Assembly: GCA_030839105.1 (NCBI GenBank)
Contig: JAUZEI010000243.1
Span: 1 to 6,209 of the forward strand
Origin: Actinomycetota bacterium
GTDB taxonomy: Bacteria; Actinomycetota; Acidimicrobiia; IMCC26256; PALSA-610
Reading direction: 5' to 3'
DNA length: 6,209 nucleotides
The notes below the pieces were generated by a model, which saw only the letters and a program-made list of their open reading frames with translations, was not told where the DNA came from and ran no database searches. A program made the translations under genes and the position numbers. Below are positions 4,680 to 6,209 of the stretch, in pieces. The stretch's first letter is position 1. Each line of letters begins with the position of its first letter.

Positions 4680-6209
4680 CTAACGGGAACCCCGTAGCAG
4701 ACGTCCCGGGCGCGCGCCCTGGTCGTCGCCGTCGCAGAGGATGACCTCGCCCGACTTCACGGTCGTGAGGTAGCCGCGCGCCCGTTGCACGAAGCGACGG
4801 GCGCCGCCCGGCAGGTCGTGGACCATCGTCGGGCGGTCGAGTTGCACGTGGTCGAAGTCGATGACGTTCACGTCGGCGACCTTGCCCGCTTGCAACACAC
4901 CGCGATCGCAGAGTCCGTAGAGCGACGCGGTGTCGGCGGTCATCTTCTTCACGATCCACTCGAGCGGCAGACGGTCGTACGCGCGGTCACGGGCCCAGTG
5001 GGCGAGCATGTAGGTGGGGGTGCTCGCGTCGCACGTGGTGCCGCAGTGCGCGCCGCCGTCGCCGAGACCCCACGCACTGCTCGGGTGCAGCAACATGTCG
5101 CGCACCGCGTCGAGCGAGAAGTCGGTGTAGTTGAGGAGAGGACGGAGCACGAGACCGAGCCCGTCGTCGGCGAGCAGTGCGTCGTAGAACACTTCCATCT
5201 CGGGTCGGTTCCGGGCGCGGGCGAGTCCGGCCACACTCCGGTCGGGCGACGGCTCGTAGTCCGGCGTCTCGCCCATCGGGAACGCGCGCTCGGGATCGAG
5301 GAACTGCTTCATCGGCGCGATCGCGTCGTCGACTTCGGCGAGCAGCTTCTCCCGGAGCGCGGGATCGCTCATCGCCGCGACCTTCTCCGCCAGCGTCGCC
5401 CCGCCGATCGGCGCCCACGACGGGCAGTAGGCGAACGGGTGGAACGTCTGTAGACCGAGCAACAAGCTCACGGGCCGTCCGGCAACCTGCGGTCGCACCT
5501 GCGCGCCTTCCGCCGTGGCCTGCGCGCACAGCTCGAGCATCAACCGCCACGATTCCGGATCGTGGTCGTTCTGAGTAAGCGCAAACGTCACGGGCCGCTG
5601 AATGGCGGCCGAGAGCTTGCGCATCCACGCCATCTCGCGCTCGGGCGCCGCGAGGTCTTCGCCGAGCGCACCCGCGGGCGCGAGCTCGAAGACGCCGGTG
5701 CCGAGCTCGCCGAGGACCCGGCCGATACCGAACAGCTCGTCCTCGGCCGCGAACGTTCCGGGAACGGGTTCGCCGTCGATCGCCATGTGCGCAATCGTGC
5801 GGCTCGTCGAGAAGCCGAGCGCTCCGGCCTCCATTCCTTCGCGCACGATGCGCGCCATCGCCTCGATGTCGTCGGCGGTCGCGGGCTCGTTCTTCGCGCC
5901 GCGCTCGCCCATCACGTAGCCGCGTACCGCGCCGTGGGGGACCTGCGCGCCGACATCGAGCATCTTGGGCGCGCGGTCGACTGCATCGAGGTACTCCGGA
6001 TAGTGCTCCCACCCCCACTGGATGCCTTCCGACAGCGCGGCGCCGGGGATGTCCTCGACGCCTTCCATCAGACCGATGAGCCACGCGTGCTTGTCGGGCC
6101 GGACCGGCGCGAACCCCACCCCGCAGTTGCCCATCACAATTGTGGTGACACCGTGCCAACACGTCGGGGTGAGCATCGGATCCCAAGTGACCTGGCCGTC
6201 GAAGTGGGT
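4680..6209 (-). CDS. N-acyl-D-amino-acid deacylase-type amidohydrolase (partial, N-terminus off right edge)
   Basis: The family is the metal-dependent amidohydrolases of the D-aminoacylase group (COG3653-like), cytosolic TIM-barrel hydrolases of amide bonds. The frame is open to the window edge and yields 509 residues; roughly the first 60 are missing. The visible part opens [11 protein letters not shown], so the first metal-binding HxH lies exactly at the edge, with its second His seen. Next come SWHGVT-like CWHGVTT and [13 protein letters not shown], with the family's metal-binding Cys (codon 6123-6125). Near the C-terminus GDGGAHCG (5040-5063) carries the expected catalytic Asp, followed by [40 protein letters not shown] and the closing PGRLLRG. 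The middle differs from classical D-aminoacylases: VTFALTQN and [14 protein letters not shown] stand where the usual metal-binding His-containing strands are expected. The substrate is therefore uncertain. An in-frame ATG at 6176 is internal, not the start. Confidence 0.9.
   Translation of the reverse strand, partial: THFDGQVTWDPMLTPTCWHGVTTIVMGNCGVGFAPVRPDKHAWLIGLMEGVEDIPGAALSEGIQWGWEHYPEYLDAVDRAPKMLDVGAQVPHGAVRGYVMGERGAKNEPATADDIEAMARIVREGMEAGALGFSTSRTIAHMAIDGEPVPGTFAAEDELFGIGRVLGELGTGVFELAPAGALGEDLAAPEREMAWMRKLSAAIQRPVTFALTQNDHDPESWRLMLELCAQATAEGAQVRPQVAGRPVSLLLGLQTFHPFAYCPSWAPIGGATLAEKVAAMSDPALREKLLAEVDDAIAPMKQFLDPERAFPMGETPDYEPSPDRSVAGLARARNRPEMEVFYDALLADDGLGLVLRPLLNYTDFSLDAVRDMLLHPSSAWGLGDGGAHCGTTCDASTPTYMLAHWARDRAYDRLPLEWIVKKMTADTASLYGLCDRGVLQAGKVADVNVIDFDHVQLDRPTMVHDLPGGARRFVQRARGYLTTVKSGEVILCDGDDQGARPGRLLRGSR

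Noticed and set aside
3692..4744. 350-codon plus-strand open frame
   Set aside because: It is out of frame with the DUF2269 gene and antisense to the nucleosidase. Its translation is arginine/proline-rich without motifs, a GC-driven shadow.
4785..5453. 222-codon plus-strand open frame opposite the amidohydrolase
   Set aside because: Its codons mirror the conserved D-aminoacylase-type motifs on the minus strand, and its own translation has no recognisable fold.

Overview
The window is GC-rich bacterial chromosome, densely packed with genes on both strands. The F420/deazaflavin-type nitroreductase-fold protein, the WHG-type TetR regulator, the start sites that look leaderless and the codon use all point to an actinobacterium. 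Acidimicrobiia or a mycobacteria-related lineage would fit, but I cannot fix the taxon from sequence alone. I saw no rRNA, tRNA, CRISPR array, insertion sequence or phage gene.

Layout, left to right. (1) Positions 1-1753, minus strand: a two-gene ABC exporter operon. The ATPase comes first (806-1753). Its stop overlaps the start of an ABC-2 type permease (1-809), which runs off the left edge. (2) Positions 1754-2026: no intact gene. One plus-strand frame carries a short stretch resembling the C-terminal part of a MocR/GntR-type aminotransferase-like regulator, probably a decayed remnant. (3) Positions 2027-3359: a divergent pair, a TetR regulator (minus) and a small deazaflavin-dependent oxidoreductase (plus). 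The 133-bp gap between them holds two 17-bp inverted repeats and one half-site of the same motif, overlapping or flanking the predicted promoters of both genes. This is the clearest regulatory unit in the window: a repressor that probably controls itself and its neighbour. (4) Positions 3384-4094, minus: a nucleoside phosphorylase/MTA-SAH nucleosidase-like enzyme. (5) Positions 4143-4652, plus: a four-helix DUF2269-like membrane protein, starting 48 bp from the start of the nucleosidase gene. (6) Positions 4680-6209, minus: most of an N-acyl-D-amino-acid deacylase-type amidohydrolase whose first residues lie beyond the right edge.

Both convergent gene ends (3359/3384 and 4652/4680) contain one short perfect hairpin without a T-tract, possibly compact bidirectional terminators. 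Apart from the ABC pair and the TetR/oxidoreductase pair, the genes do not form an obvious pathway. I do not see a convincing new multi-gene system. The items most worth a second look are the operator array, the probable pseudogene remnant and the unusual active site of the amidohydrolase.
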